In this document: one piece after another, positions 8,240 through 16,205 of the stretch
How positions within the stretch are numbered: the stretch's first letter is position 1
Layout of the letters: each line of letters begins with the position of its first letter
DNA from: Candidatus Limadaptatus stercoripullorum
Lineage (GTDB): Bacteria > Bacillota > Clostridia > Christensenellales > CAG-917
Direction of reading: 5' to 3'
Length of the DNA: 38,436 nucleotides
NCBI GenBank assembly: GCA_018713795.1
Contig: DVOE01000094.1
Coordinates: forward strand, 1-38,436
Position numbers and translations under genes: made by a program
The notes under the pieces: model-generated
Databases searched by the model: none
The model's input: only the letters and a program-made list of their open reading frames with translations
What the model was told of the DNA's origin: nothing

Positions 8240-8826
8240 TGGAGTACTTCCTTCTCATAATCGGCGCGATGTTCGTCAACAACTTCGTCCTCTGTCAGTT
8301 CCTCGGGTGCTGTCCTTTCCTCGGCGTGTCCAAGAAGACGGACACCGCCCTCGGGATGGGGCTTGCGGTCATCTTCGTCATGGGCATCGCGTCGGTGTTC
8401 ACATGGCTGGTGCAGAAGCTGCTCGTCGCGGCGGGGATAGAGTATCTCCAGACGATAGCGTTCATCCTCGTCATCGCCGCGCTGGTGCAGACGGTGGAAC
8501 TGCTGCTCAAGAGGTTCATGCCCGCGCTGTACAGCGCGCTCGGCGTCTACCTGCCGCTCATCACGACCAACTGCGCCGTGCTCGGCGTGGCGATACTCAA
8601 CATCCAATCCTTCGGGACGGTGGGGGCGGAGAGCCTCCTGCAGTCCTTCCTCAACGGCGTGTTCAGCGGAGCGGGGTTCACCATCGCGATACTGCTGCTC
8701 GCGGGCATACGCGAGAGGATGGATCTCGAGGCGGTGCCCAAGCCGTTCAGGGGATTCCCCATCACGCTCATAGCGGCGTCGCTGATGAGCATGGCGTTCA
8801 CCGCGTTCGCGGGGATGATCTCGTGA
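8239..8826 (+). CDS. rnfA: Rnf electron transport complex subunit A
   Basis: A 195-residue, six-helix membrane subunit, partner of RnfE. FVNNFVLCQFLGCCPFLGVSK at the N-terminus and YLPLITTNCAVLGVAI in the middle carry the conserved cysteines of the intramembrane iron-sulfur site. AGIRERMDLEAVPKPFRG near the C-terminus is a family hallmark. The ATG at 8239 is chosen over the GTG at 8236 because it matches the family N-terminus and overlaps the rnfE stop. GGAGGAGG precedes it. There is a 10-nt gap to rnfB. Confidence 0.95.
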   Translation: MEYFLLIIGAMFVNNFVLCQFLGCCPFLGVSKKTDTALGMGLAVIFVMGIASVFTWLVQKLLVAAGIEYLQTIAFILVIAALVQTVELLLKRFMPALYSALGVYLPLITTNCAVLGVAILNIQSFGTVGAESLLQSFLNGVFSGAGFTIAILLLAGIRERMDLEAVPKPFRGFPITLIAASLMSMAFTAFAGMIS

Positions 8827-8836
8827 GGAGGGCGGC

Positions 8837-9691
8837 ATGACGGCGGGCATACTTTCGGCTGTGGATCCCATGACCGTGCTCTGGTCGGCGCTGGTGCTGC
8901 TCGCGCTCGCGGTGGTGTTCGGCGTGCTGCTCGCGGTGCTCGGCAAGAAATTCGCGGTCAAGAAGGACGCGCGCGAAGAGGAGATAAGGAAACATCTGCC
9001 GGGGGCGAACTGCGGCGGCTGCGGCTACGCAGGCTGCGACGCGCTCGCGGCGGCGATGGCGGAAGGGAAGGCGGGAGCGAACGCCTGTCCCGTCATGAAA
9101 CCCGACGCCAGAAAAGCGGTTGCCGAACTGCTCGGCGAGGAGGCGGACGGCGTTCCCACCGTGCTCGTCGTCGCCTGTTCGGGCGGCAACGCGGCGGCGG
9201 ACAAGTACGATTACATGGGCTACGGCGACTGCCGCAGCATGGAACTGCTCGGCGGCGGGCGCAAGGCGTGTCCCTGGGGCTGTCTCGGCATGGGGAGCTG
9301 CGCGGACGCCTGTCCCGTGCACGCGGCGGGCGTCGGCGACGAAGGGCACGCCGCGATAGACCGCGAAAAGTGCATAGGCTGCGGCAAGTGCGCCGCCGCC
9401 TGTCCCAAGAAACTCATCGTCCGCATCCCGGCGGACGCGGCGGTGTATGTCGCCTGTTCCAACCGCTTGCGCGGCGCAAAGCAGGTGCACGAGATATGCG
9501 CGCGGGGCTGCATCGGCTGCGGGCTGTGCGCGCGGAACTGTCCCTCGGGGGCGATAGAGATGAAGGACAATCTGCCCGTCATAGATTACGCGAAGTGCAC
9601 AAGGTGCGGCATATGCGCCGATAAGTGCCCCGCGAAGTGTATCAAGAGACTACAACCGGCTGCGCCGCATGGCGACGCCGCGGCGCAATAA
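8837..9691 (+). CDS. rnfB: Rnf electron transport complex subunit B
   Basis: A 284-residue ferredoxin-interacting subunit. An N-terminal membrane anchor (about residues 15-36) is followed by a 4Fe-4S domain with Cys59/62/67/84 in the pattern CGGCGYAGC...CP. Several further ferredoxin-type cysteine clusters follow: CLGMGSCADACP, CIGCGKCAAACP, CIGCGLCARNCP and CTRCGICADKCP. This fits the poly-cluster RnfB of clostridia, the entry point for electrons from reduced ferredoxin. It is the last gene of the operon. No clear terminator is seen after it, so read-through into the downstream phosphatase gene is possible. Confidence 0.95.
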   Translation: MTAGILSAVDPMTVLWSALVLLALAVVFGVLLAVLGKKFAVKKDAREEEIRKHLPGANCGGCGYAGCDALAAAMAEGKAGANACPVMKPDARKAVAELLGEEADGVPTVLVVACSGGNAAADKYDYMGYGDCRSMELLGGGRKACPWGCLGMGSCADACPVHAAGVGDEGHAAIDREKCIGCGKCAAACPKKLIVRIPADAAVYVACSNRLRGAKQVHEICARGCIGCGLCARNCPSGAIEMKDNLPVIDYAKCTRCGICADKCPAKCIKRLQPAAPHGDAAAQ

Positions 9692-9760
9692 CGCACGCTC
9701 CCGTCCGCGGGGGCAAACACCAGCGGTACCGCCTGCGGAGGCGGATAAAAGGAGATCATC

Positions 9761-11275
9761 ATGGAAAAGATCGCAGTCATCGACCTCGGTTCCAACTCGG
9801 CACGCCTCGTGCTCGTGAACATTCTGGAGGGGGGCTACTTCGTCGTCTTCGACGAGCTCAAAGAGACCGTGCGTCTCGGTCAGGACATGGACTGGGACGG
9901 CATCATCAAACCGCAGCGTATCCAACAGACGATAAGGACGTTGTCCATGTTCAGGCGGCTTTGCGACGCCAACCATGTGGACAAGATCTTCGCCTACGCG
10001 ACGGCGGCGGTCAGGCGCGCCAAAAATCAGAAGAGCTTCCTCGACGAAGTGGCGATGACCTGCGGCATCAAGATCAAGGTGCTGTCCGTCGAAGAGCAGG
10101 CGCTGCTCGTCTATCAGGGAGTCATCAACTCCATGGATGTGCCCAAGGGGCTCATAATGGAAATGGGCGGCGGCTCGACCAATCTCATCTACTACAACCG
10201 CCGCAATCTCATCCACTACGAGACCCTCCCGTTCGGCACGGTGACGCTCACCGATCTCTTCCGCGGGTACAGCTCGGAGCCCGAGACCCGCGCGGACAAG
10301 ATCGAGGAGTTCATCGGCGAACAGCTCGAAAAGATAAGCTGGCTGGACAGCGTGGAACCCGACACCAATTTCGTGGGCGTCGGCGGCGCGTTCAGGAACC
10401 TCGGCAGGATAAGCCGTCTCGTGCGTAAGTATCCCTTCAACATGACGCACGGCTACGAGATCCCCGCCCGCGAGTTCGACAGCATCTACGCCACCATCCG
10501 CAAGCTCGACCTGGATTCCACCATGAAGATAAAGGGGTTGTCCAGCGGCAGGGCGGATATCTTCCCCAGCTCGCTCGCCGTCATCAAAGCGGTGGTCAAG
10601 AAGTTCGGCTTCCAGCGCATAACCATAAGCGGCTGCGGACTGCGCGAAGGCGCCATGTTCCGCTACGCCGTGCCCGGCGTCAACGAACGCCCGCTCACGG
10701 ATGTGCTGGGTCACGCTCTGCACACGCAGATGAAGTACTACGATGTCAACATCAACCACGCCGAGCATGTCTACAATCTGTCCATACAGCTGTTCAAGCA
10801 GCTCAAGGTGCTGCACAAGATGCCGCGCATGTATGTGCGCGCGCTCAAGATCGCAGCGCTTCTGCACGACACCGGCATGCGCATCAAGTACTATCACCAC
10901 GAGCAGCATTCCTGCTACATCATCCTCAACAGCAACCTCTACGGCGTGCCGCATAAGGATATCGTGCTCGCGGCGTTCATCGCGGCGGGGCACAGGAAGA
11001 ACGAGGTCGTGAGAGAGGATATCCTGCGCTACAAGGATATGCTCACCGCTGAGGATGTGGACGCCATGCGCAAACTCAGCGTCATCCTGAGGATCGCAGA
11101 GAGCTTCGACCGCAGCCAGAGCGGCGTCATCACGGGCATAACCTGCGATGTGCTCGGCGACAGCGTCATCGTCAAGACCGAGACGGAAGGGGACTGCTCG
11201 CTGGAGGTCAAGGACGCCATGTCCGCGGCGCAGGAGTTCAAGGCGGCGTATGGCAAGAACCTGGAGATACTCTGA
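9761..11275 (+). CDS. Ppx/GppA-type phosphatase with C-terminal HD domain
   Basis: A 504-residue cytosolic protein. The N-terminal ASKHA-fold part has the first phosphate loop VIDLGSNSARL (residues 6-16), a catalytic acidic pair Glu111/Glu112 in SVEEQ, and the second phosphate loop MGGGST (135-140). This matches exopolyphosphatase/guanosine-pentaphosphate phosphohydrolase. The C-terminal half is an HD-type domain with His369-Asp370 in LLHDTG, followed by more histidines (YYHHEQHS, GHRK). The expected reaction is release of phosphate from polyphosphate or pppGpp; which one cannot be told from sequence. AAAGGAG precedes the start. Its 3' end overlaps maf by 26 nt. Confidence 0.88.
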   Translation: MEKIAVIDLGSNSARLVLVNILEGGYFVVFDELKETVRLGQDMDWDGIIKPQRIQQTIRTLSMFRRLCDANHVDKIFAYATAAVRRAKNQKSFLDEVAMTCGIKIKVLSVEEQALLVYQGVINSMDVPKGLIMEMGGGSTNLIYYNRRNLIHYETLPFGTVTLTDLFRGYSSEPETRADKIEEFIGEQLEKISWLDSVEPDTNFVGVGGAFRNLGRISRLVRKYPFNMTHGYEIPAREFDSIYATIRKLDLDSTMKIKGLSSGRADIFPSSLAVIKAVVKKFGFQRITISGCGLREGAMFRYAVPGVNERPLTDVLGHALHTQMKYYDVNINHAEHVYNLSIQLFKQLKVLHKMPRMYVRALKIAALLHDTGMRIKYYHHEQHSCYIILNSNLYGVPHKDIVLAAFIAAGHRKNEVVREDILRYKDMLTAEDVDAMRKLSVILRIAESFDRSQSGVITGITCDVLGDSVIVKTETEGDCSLEVKDAMSAAQEFKAAYGKNLEIL

Positions 11276-11831
11276 GCCCATAGTCCTCGCCTCCGCCTCT
11301 CCGAGAAGGCTCGAGCTGCTCTCCGCGGTCGCGGACGACCTCACGGTCATCCCCGCGGACATAGACGAGAGCCTGGTGCGGGCCCGCTCGCCGCGCGCCC
11401 TCGTGAGAGAGCTTTCGAGGCGCAAGGCGCTTGCCGTGGCGGGACGCGCGGAGTGCGCGGGAAAGACGGTGATCGGCGCGGATACGGTGGTTTATCTCGA
11501 CAAACCATATGGTAAACCCCACGATCGTGCGGACGCCGTGAGGATGATATCCGAACTCGGCGGGCGCACCCACCGCGTGTACACGGGCGTGACCGTGGTG
11601 CGCGGAGATAAGATCCGGACCTTTTCGGTGATGTCGGAAGTGACTTTCCGGGAGCTCACGAGAGAGGAGATCGAAAGGTATGTGGACGGGCATCGTCCCT
11701 ATGACAAAGCGGGCGGCTACGCCATTCAGGAAGGCGAGGTCGTGAAGGAGTACAGGGGCAGTTACACGAACATAGTCGGGCTGCCCATGGAGAGGCTCGG
11801 GGCGGTGCTCCGCGCTTTCCCCGAAGAATAA
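11250..11831 (+). CDS. maf: Maf-family nucleoside triphosphate pyrophosphatase
   Basis: A 193-residue cytosolic enzyme that hydrolyses non-canonical nucleoside triphosphates (dTTP/UTP or modified bases) to monophosphates; the family is linked to septum control. The N-terminal signature ASASPRRLELL (residues 14-24) and the catalytic GADTVVYLD are present. GRTHRVYTGV and DKAGGYAIQ are also conserved. ATG 11250 lies inside the 3' end of the upstream phosphatase gene and gives the family length. There is a 34-nt gap to the MreB gene. Maf next to mreB is a common arrangement in bacteria. Confidence 0.92.
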   Translation: MARTWRYSEPIVLASASPRRLELLSAVADDLTVIPADIDESLVRARSPRALVRELSRRKALAVAGRAECAGKTVIGADTVVYLDKPYGKPHDRADAVRMISELGGRTHRVYTGVTVVRGDKIRTFSVMSEVTFRELTREEIERYVDGHRPYDKAGGYAIQEGEVVKEYRGSYTNIVGLPMERLGAVLRAFPEE

Positions 11832-11865
11832 ACCGGGCGGCGGGCGAGCCGCTCAAAGGTGAGTT

Positions 11866-12864
11866 ATGGCACGCATAGAGCTGGCTGTCGATCTCGGCAG
11901 CAAATTCATCACCGTTTGCAGAAAGGATGTCGGGCTGGTGCTCAGGGAACCCGCCGTCGCCGTCGCGCGCAAGATAAAGGGCGGCTACGAGGTCGAGGAT
12001 GTGGGCTACAGGGCGGAGAGCATAGTCTCCACCGCGCTCGGCGGCATAAGCGTCGTCGAGCCCGTCAAGGAAGGGGCGATAGCGGACGAAGACATGTTCG
12101 TGCAGATGCTGAGGCTGTTTTTGAAGCGCATCCTGCCCGCGAGCGCCATCCCGCCCCGCGTCAGCGCCGTCGTCGCGATAAGCTGTTCGATGACGGGCGG
12201 GGATCGCAGGGTGGTCGAGAAATGTTTTCTCAAAGCCGGCGTCAAAGAGGTCACTCTCGTCGAATCGCCGCTCTGTCTCATCGCGTACACGGGCAGCATA
12301 GGCGGGCTGTTCGTGGATATGGGCGGGGACAAGACCGAGGTCGCCGCCGTCACAAACCGCGGGATCGCCTGCGGCGCTACCGTCAATATCGCGGGCGACG
12401 CGTTCAATTCGGCGATAATCGACGCGGCGTACACCGCTTACGGCGTCAAGATAGGCGAGTATACGGTCGAGAAACTCAAGAAGTCCGCGCTTTCCTTCTA
12501 CCTCAACGACGAGGGCAGTTACGCGGTCAGCGGCGGCGGAAAGGACGGCGCGCCGAGGACGGTGCATGTCACGGCGGCGGATATGCGCGAAGCCGTGCTC
12601 CCGCTCGTCAACGATATCATCGATGTCATCTACGATGTCATGGACAAGACCCCGCCCGAGCTCGCCGCCGAGATCAACAGGAAGGGCATTTTTATCACCG
12701 GCGGCTCCAGCCATATCCCCGGGCTCATCGAGTATATGGAACAGGCGTTCGAACTGCCGCTCACGCCGCTTTACGACGCGGAGAACTGCGTCAGCCTCGG
12801 AGCGATGAAGTTCTTGGACGACAAGAAACTGCTCGGCGACCTGCTCGGAGTCAAACTGGACTGA
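11866..12864 (+). CDS. mreB: Divergent MreB/Mbl-type actin homologue
   Basis: A 332-residue bacterial actin. It keeps the order of MreB motifs: DLGSKF (9-14) for phosphate 1, GLVLREPAVAVA (23-34), LVESPLCLIAYTGS (131-144), DMGGDKTEVA (151-160) for phosphate 2, and ITGGSSHIPGL (277-287) for the adenosine motif. Several positions differ from the MreB consensus: phosphate 2 is normally DIGGGTTE, but here residues 155-156 are Asp-Lys. AAGGTG precedes the ATG. It sits after maf as in many genomes, but mreC and mreD do not follow; a terminator and a convergent operon do. It could be a specialised paralogue or a fast-evolving sole MreB. Confidence 0.82.
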   Translation: MARIELAVDLGSKFITVCRKDVGLVLREPAVAVARKIKGGYEVEDVGYRAESIVSTALGGISVVEPVKEGAIADEDMFVQMLRLFLKRILPASAIPPRVSAVVAISCSMTGGDRRVVEKCFLKAGVKEVTLVESPLCLIAYTGSIGGLFVDMGGDKTEVAAVTNRGIACGATVNIAGDAFNSAIIDAAYTAYGVKIGEYTVEKLKKSALSFYLNDEGSYAVSGGGKDGAPRTVHVTAADMREAVLPLVNDIIDVIYDVMDKTPPELAAEINRKGIFITGGSSHIPGLIEYMEQAFELPLTPLYDAENCVSLGAMKFLDDKKLLGDLLGVKLD

Positions 12865-12895
12865 CCGCGCAGAACTAAGCCCGAACACGACACGG

Positions 12896-12922
12896 AGAAG
12901 AGCGGACGCGCTCTTCTTTTTT
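12896..12922 (+). terminator. Rho-independent terminator after mreB
   Basis: A 9-bp stem (AGAAGAGCG paired with CGCTCTTCT) with loop GACG is followed directly by a run of T. It lies 31 nt after the mreB stop and ends the phosphatase-maf-mreB unit. Confidence 0.9.
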
Positions 12923-12972
12923 GCACGCAAAACTGTCCGGGATCGCCGATCCGAGCCCTCGCCCTAACCTAA

Positions 12973-13045
12973 AACTTACCAATTGGGGACGGGGTTAAAT
13001 TGGTAAAAAATCTTCCAATTTAACCCCGTCCCCAATTGGTAAGTT
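12973..13045. repeat. Perfect 31-bp inverted repeat with 11-nt loop
   Basis: Arms 12973-13003 and 13015-13045 are exact reverse complements; the loop 13004-13014 is A/T-rich. The arms contain CCAATTGGGGACGGGG. An 18-nt part of the left arm (12976-12993) recurs exactly at 28319-28336, and a one-mismatch inverted copy of the core is at 28641-28656. No T-run follows on either side, and the neighbouring genes have separate terminators, so it is not needed for termination. It resembles a REP-like or MITE-like intergenic repeat. Confidence 0.85.
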
Positions 13046-13150
13046 GCGGGAAAAGGCAGTGGTGAGTGGGATTTTGAGGGAGGGGAGAGAGCACGGAAGA
13101 GTGGATCATGCGGCGGGGAAAATTAACTGTTGTTAAGTGAATCGGGGCAT

Positions 13151-13182
13151 AAAAACGCCCCGTCCGGATGGCGGGCGGGGCG
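13151..13182 (-). terminator. Rho-independent terminator of the degV-aldo/keto reductase operon
   Basis: Read on the minus strand, CGCCCCG (13182-13176) pairs with CGGGGCG (13162-13156) around a partly paired GC-rich loop, followed by five T. It lies 28 nt past the reductase stop. Confidence 0.75.
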
Positions 13183-13209
13183 AGGAGTTTTCGGGAAAAA
13201 TCCGGGGGA

Positions 13210-14097
13210 TCAGAAGCGGGCTTCGGTGGGGTGCGGTCCCAGTCTTCCGATCTTATCCGAAGCGGAGAGCAGCGCCATGTCCGCGTCGTCCAGCGCAAAG
13301 TCGAAGATGTCCGCGTTCTCGCGGATGCGCGCGGGCGTAGCCGACTTCGGGAGCGGCAGCGTGCCACGCTGCAGGCACCAGCGGACGAGCACCTGCGCTT
13401 CCGTCTTGCCGTGCTTTTTCGCCACCGAAACGAGATCGGGATCGCCGAAAGCTTTCCCGCGGCAGAGCGGAGCCCACGCCTCGACGACCATCCCGCGCTC
13501 CCTCGAGTAGCGCGCCGCTTCCTCCTGATCGGGATCGCGGAAGCCGAAGTGGTATTCTATCTGATTCACCATAGGCGCCACTTTACATGCATCAAACAGC
13601 GCATTCAAGTGCTCTTTCAGACAGTTGCACACGCCTATCGCGCGCACCCTGCCTTCCGCGAGGAGCTGTTCGAAGGCACGCCAGGTGTCGAGCAGGGCGG
13701 CGGGGTAGTCCGCCGCGAAGTTCTTGGAGACCGGCCAATGCACGAGGTAGAGATCGAGCGTGTCCAGCCCGAGCTTTTTCATCGATAGGTCGAAGGCGCG
13801 CAGAGCGGAGTCGTAGCCCTGATCGGTGTTCCAGAGTTTGGTGGTCACGAAGATATCGCTGCGGTCCAGCCCGCTCTCGCGGATCGCCGCTCCGACGCCC
13901 TCCTCGTTGTTGTAGAAGGCGGCGGTGTCGATGTGGCGGTAGCCTGCCCCGAGCGCCTCAAGGACGGACGCGCGGCAGACCTCACTATCCTCGTTGCGGT
14001 AGGTGCCGAAACCGAGGCAGGGGATGCGGACGCCGTTCGCGAGGATCAGGGTATCGGCGGGCGAGGTGCAGGCGGCGGGATCTGTCGCGCGGTTCAT
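13210..14097 (-). CDS. Aldo/keto reductase (AKR superfamily)
   Basis: A 295-residue cytosolic NAD(P)H-dependent reductase with a TIM-barrel fold. The catalytic tetrad is complete: Asp57 in HIDTAAFY, Tyr62, Lys87 in TTKLWN and His120 in LVHWP. Other signatures are GLGFGTYR-like CLGFGTYRNE (27-36), IGVCNC and LPKSATPARIREN for cofactor binding. The length is close to AKR5-type 2,5-diketo-D-gluconate or methylglyoxal reductases. The substrate is not predictable. The start overlaps the upstream degV stop (ATGA), so the two are one minus-strand operon, inserted between mreB and minD. Confidence 0.93.
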   Translation of the reverse strand: MNRATDPAACTSPADTLILANGVRIPCLGFGTYRNEDSEVCRASVLEALGAGYRHIDTAAFYNNEEGVGAAIRESGLDRSDIFVTTKLWNTDQGYDSALRAFDLSMKKLGLDTLDLYLVHWPVSKNFAADYPAALLDTWRAFEQLLAEGRVRAIGVCNCLKEHLNALFDACKVAPMVNQIEYHFGFRDPDQEEAARYSRERGMVVEAWAPLCRGKAFGDPDLVSVAKKHGKTEAQVLVRWCLQRGTLPLPKSATPARIRENADIFDFALDDADMALLSASDKIGRLGPHPTEARF

Positions 14098-14996
14098 GCG
14101 TTTTCCTTTCCGAACGGCAGGTTGATGAACCTCGGGCGTTCGGCTCCCTTGAAAAAGACTGCGAGCGCGCCGGGGCCGGCGTGCGCGCCGACGAGGTAGT
14201 TGACATAGCAGGTCTCTATCTGCGCATCGGGGATGAGTGCGCGGATCTTGTCCGCGAGCGTCGCGGCTCCCGCTTCGTCGTCGCCGTGTTCGACGAGAAT
14301 GAGCTTATCGACCGCGGGACGGTAGTACTTGGCGGCGTATTCCGCGAGGGCGGCGATCGCCTTTTTCTTGCCCATGACCTTGAGAAGGGGCATTATCTTG
14401 CCGCTGTGGTTGAGTTCGAGCAACGGTTTTATGCCGAGCAAAGTGCCGACAGTGGCTTCCAGCCTGCTAAGCCTGCCGCCGCGGTAGAGCGTGCCGAGGT
14501 CCTCGACGATGAAAAAGTGGTTGTAGCACATGGCGGAAGCGGCGAGCGCGTCCGCGGTCTCGTCGAGGCTCATGCCCTTGTCGCGCATGGCGAGGGCGTC
14601 GCGCACCATGAGTCCCTGACCGCCGCAGCCCGAGAGGCTGTCCAGCACGCGCACCCGTCTTCCCGGGAAACGGCGTTCGAGCTCGCAGGCAGAGGAAGTG
14701 AGGGCGGAGTGCCCGCCGCTCATGCCCGAGGAGAAGGAGATGTGCAGCACATCTTCACCCTTCTCGAGGTGGGACTCGAAGACCTTGATCGCGTCGTAAG
14801 AGGAGACCTGCGAGGTGGTCGCGGTCTCGCCGTCGCGCATCCGCTCGTAAAATTCCTTGTAGCCGGGGATCCCTTCGGTGTAACAGTCGGTGGAGCCGAT
14901 GCTGAACGGCATGGGCACCACATCAACGCCCCGGCTCTCGAAGAACCCTTCGGGCATATCCGCCGCCATATCCGTCGTTATCGCGTAATTCTGCAT
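14094..14996 (-). CDS. DegV-family fatty-acid-binding protein
   Basis: A 300-residue protein of the DegV/FakB family. Such proteins bind a fatty acid and present it to the FakA kinase. The family signatures are the N-terminal TTDMAADMP, TTSQVSSYD (lipid carboxylate site), and SFSSGMSGGHSAL. VEDLGTLYRGGRLS and GIKPLLELN follow. ATG 14996 is chosen because GGAGGC lies 5 nt upstream; longer in-frame extensions cross the promoter. It has its own promoter at 15043-15071 and overlaps the downstream reductase gene. No fakA gene is in the window. Confidence 0.92.
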   Translation of the reverse strand: MQNYAITTDMAADMPEGFFESRGVDVVPMPFSIGSTDCYTEGIPGYKEFYERMRDGETATTSQVSSYDAIKVFESHLEKGEDVLHISFSSGMSGGHSALTSSACELERRFPGRRVRVLDSLSGCGGQGLMVRDALAMRDKGMSLDETADALAASAMCYNHFFIVEDLGTLYRGGRLSRLEATVGTLLGIKPLLELNHSGKIMPLLKVMGKKKAIAALAEYAAKYYRPAVDKLILVEHGDDEAGAATLADKIRALIPDAQIETCYVNYLVGAHAGPGALAVFFKGAERPRFINLPFGKENA

Positions 14997-15042
14997 AACT
15001 GCCTCCGGTGTCGGGCGCGGCGAAGCTCCGTCCGACTCTGAC

Positions 15043-15071
15043 ATTTTACCACCCCGGCGACGGCATTTCAA
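15043..15071 (-). promoter_or_regulatory. Sigma-A-type promoter of the degV operon
   Basis: On the minus strand, -35 TTGAAA (15071-15066), 17-nt spacer, -10 TAAAAT (15048-15043), 46 nt before the degV ATG. Confidence 0.6.
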
Positions 15072-15140
15072 CACATAACGCGCTTTTGACAAATATCGAC
15101 GGCATTCTCCCGCCTCGGCGCGTCCGCGCGGCGCGCTCCG

Positions 15141-15149
15141 TGCTACCAT
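15141..15149 (+). promoter_or_regulatory. Possible extended -10 element directing a leaderless minD transcript
   Basis: TGCTACCAT has the TGn-plus-hexamer form of an extended -10. It ends 6 nt before the minD ATG, and no Shine-Dalgarno is visible. No good -35 is found at 17 nt; the only TTGACA nearby (15086-15091) is too far. The call is tentative. Confidence 0.3.
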
Positions 15150-15155
15150 CTCCGC

Positions 15156-15908
15156 ATGAGGAAAATAGTGGTAACTTCGGGCAAGGGCGGCGTCGGGAAG
15201 ACCACCGTCACCGCGACTCTCGGGCGGCAGCTTGCCGACATGGGATATTCGGTGGTGCTCGTGGACGCGGATGTCGGGCTCAACAACCTCGATGTCGCGA
15301 CGGGCGTGGAGAGCAGGGTGGTCTACGATCTTTCGGATGTGCTGGCGGGCAGGTGCTCGGTGACGCAGGCGCTGGTCGCCGATCACGAGAGCGCGGCGCT
15401 CGTGCTGCCGTCCTCTCCCGCCTGTTTCGGGCTGTCCGCGCAGGCGTTCAGAGGGGCGCTCGAAGGGCTCGAAGGCGACTTTTTGCTCATAGACTGCCCC
15501 GCGGGCGTGGAGGAGGGGTTCCACAGGGCGGTATCCGCCGCCCGCGAAGCCATCGTCGTCACCACCCCCTCCGCCTCCGCGATACGCGACGCGGACAAGG
15601 TGATCGCGCTGCTCTCCGCCTACCGCCTCGACGATGTCTCCGCCGTGGTCAACCGCGTGCGTCCCGATATGGTGTCAAGGGGCGAGATGATGAGCGTCGA
15701 GGAAGTGTGCGCGCTGCTGCGCGTGCCCGCGATAGGCGCCGTGCCCGAGGACGACTGCATAACCCTCTATCAGCAGCTTGGCAGAGTGCCGGATTTCGCG
15801 CCTTCCGAAAAGGCGTTCAGGCAGCTCGCGGAGAATGTCGCAAGGCGGGAAAAGAAACTCACCGCCGCCGTGCGCGGCAGGAGAAGGAGGAGATCGTTTT
15901 GGCGCTGA
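15156..15908 (+). CDS. minD: Septum site-determining ATPase MinD
   Basis: A 250-residue deviant-Walker ParA/MinD ATPase that binds membrane as an ATP dimer and helps place the division site. The Walker A is SGKGGVGKTT (residues 8-17). Then come VLVDADVGLNNLDV and VYDLSDVLAGRC, both typical of MinD rather than ParA. FLLIDCPAG is the Walker B. The C-terminus is strongly basic with aromatic residues (RRRRRSFWR), plausible as the membrane-targeting helix although unlike the usual one. There is no Shine-Dalgarno at the ATG. The stop lies inside the minE start region (10-nt overlap). MinC is not encoded nearby. Confidence 0.93.
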   Translation: MRKIVVTSGKGGVGKTTVTATLGRQLADMGYSVVLVDADVGLNNLDVATGVESRVVYDLSDVLAGRCSVTQALVADHESAALVLPSSPACFGLSAQAFRGALEGLEGDFLLIDCPAGVEEGFHRAVSAAREAIVVTTPSASAIRDADKVIALLSAYRLDDVSAVVNRVRPDMVSRGEMMSVEEVCALLRVPAIGAVPEDDCITLYQQLGRVPDFAPSEKAFRQLAENVARREKKLTAAVRGRRRRRSFWR

Positions 15909-16159
15909 AAATGTCGGGAAAGATGACCGAAAGGGTGCGGCGGATGCTCACCCGCGACAAGCTGGGCGGGGAGGGGTTTCCCGCCGCCTTGAAGAGGGAC
16001 TGCGCCCGGATTTTGGGGGACTATTTCGCGCTCGCGGGCGAACCCGAGATAGCCGTCTCGCAGCGTGAAGACGGGGGATACGACATCACCGTCCGGGCGC
16101 AGGCTCACGAGATACGCCGCTTCCGCACCACCGAAGATCTCCCGATGCCCGAGATATGA
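15899..16159 (+). CDS. minE: Divergent MinE-like topological specificity factor
   Basis: An 86-residue protein from a TTG start at 15899. GGAGG (15886-15890) is spaced 8 nt from the TTG; the in-frame ATG at 15911 would be 20 nt away. Directly after minD, the protein has MinE length. The segment FPAALKRDCARILGDYFALA aligns with the conserved MinE region LP-LR-DILEVI-KYV. It is followed by a strand with the pattern EIAVSQREDGGYDITVRA, matching the MinE beta-strand region. The N-terminus MALKMSGKM resembles the MinE membrane-binding start. Identity to well-known MinE sequences is low, so the call rests on position, length and pattern. MinE would stimulate MinD ATPase. Confidence 0.7.
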   Translation: MALKMSGKMTERVRRMLTRDKLGGEGFPAALKRDCARILGDYFALAGEPEIAVSQREDGGYDITVRAQAHEIRRFRTTEDLPMPEI

Positions 16160-16205
16160 CGGAATATCCGCCCCGCCGCCCGCATAGGGTAATGCGAGGT
16201 GTGCT

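Larger units (their letters stand above)
12865..13209. other. Intergenic region between convergent mreB and aldo/keto reductase genes
   Basis: These 345 nt contain no gene. They hold the mreB terminator (12896-12922), a 31-bp inverted repeat (12973-13045), and the minus-strand terminator of the aldo/keto reductase operon (13151-13182). About 100 nt of unremarkable sequence lies between the last two. Confidence 0.8.

Noticed and set aside
9729..9744. Hairpin CCGCCT-GCGG-AGGCGG as rnf terminator
   Set aside because: The stem is short and no T-run follows; the next gene's ribosome site lies directly after it.
9650..11425. 591-codon minus-strand frame
   Set aside because: Antisense to the Ppx/GppA gene, whose motifs are clear on the plus strand.
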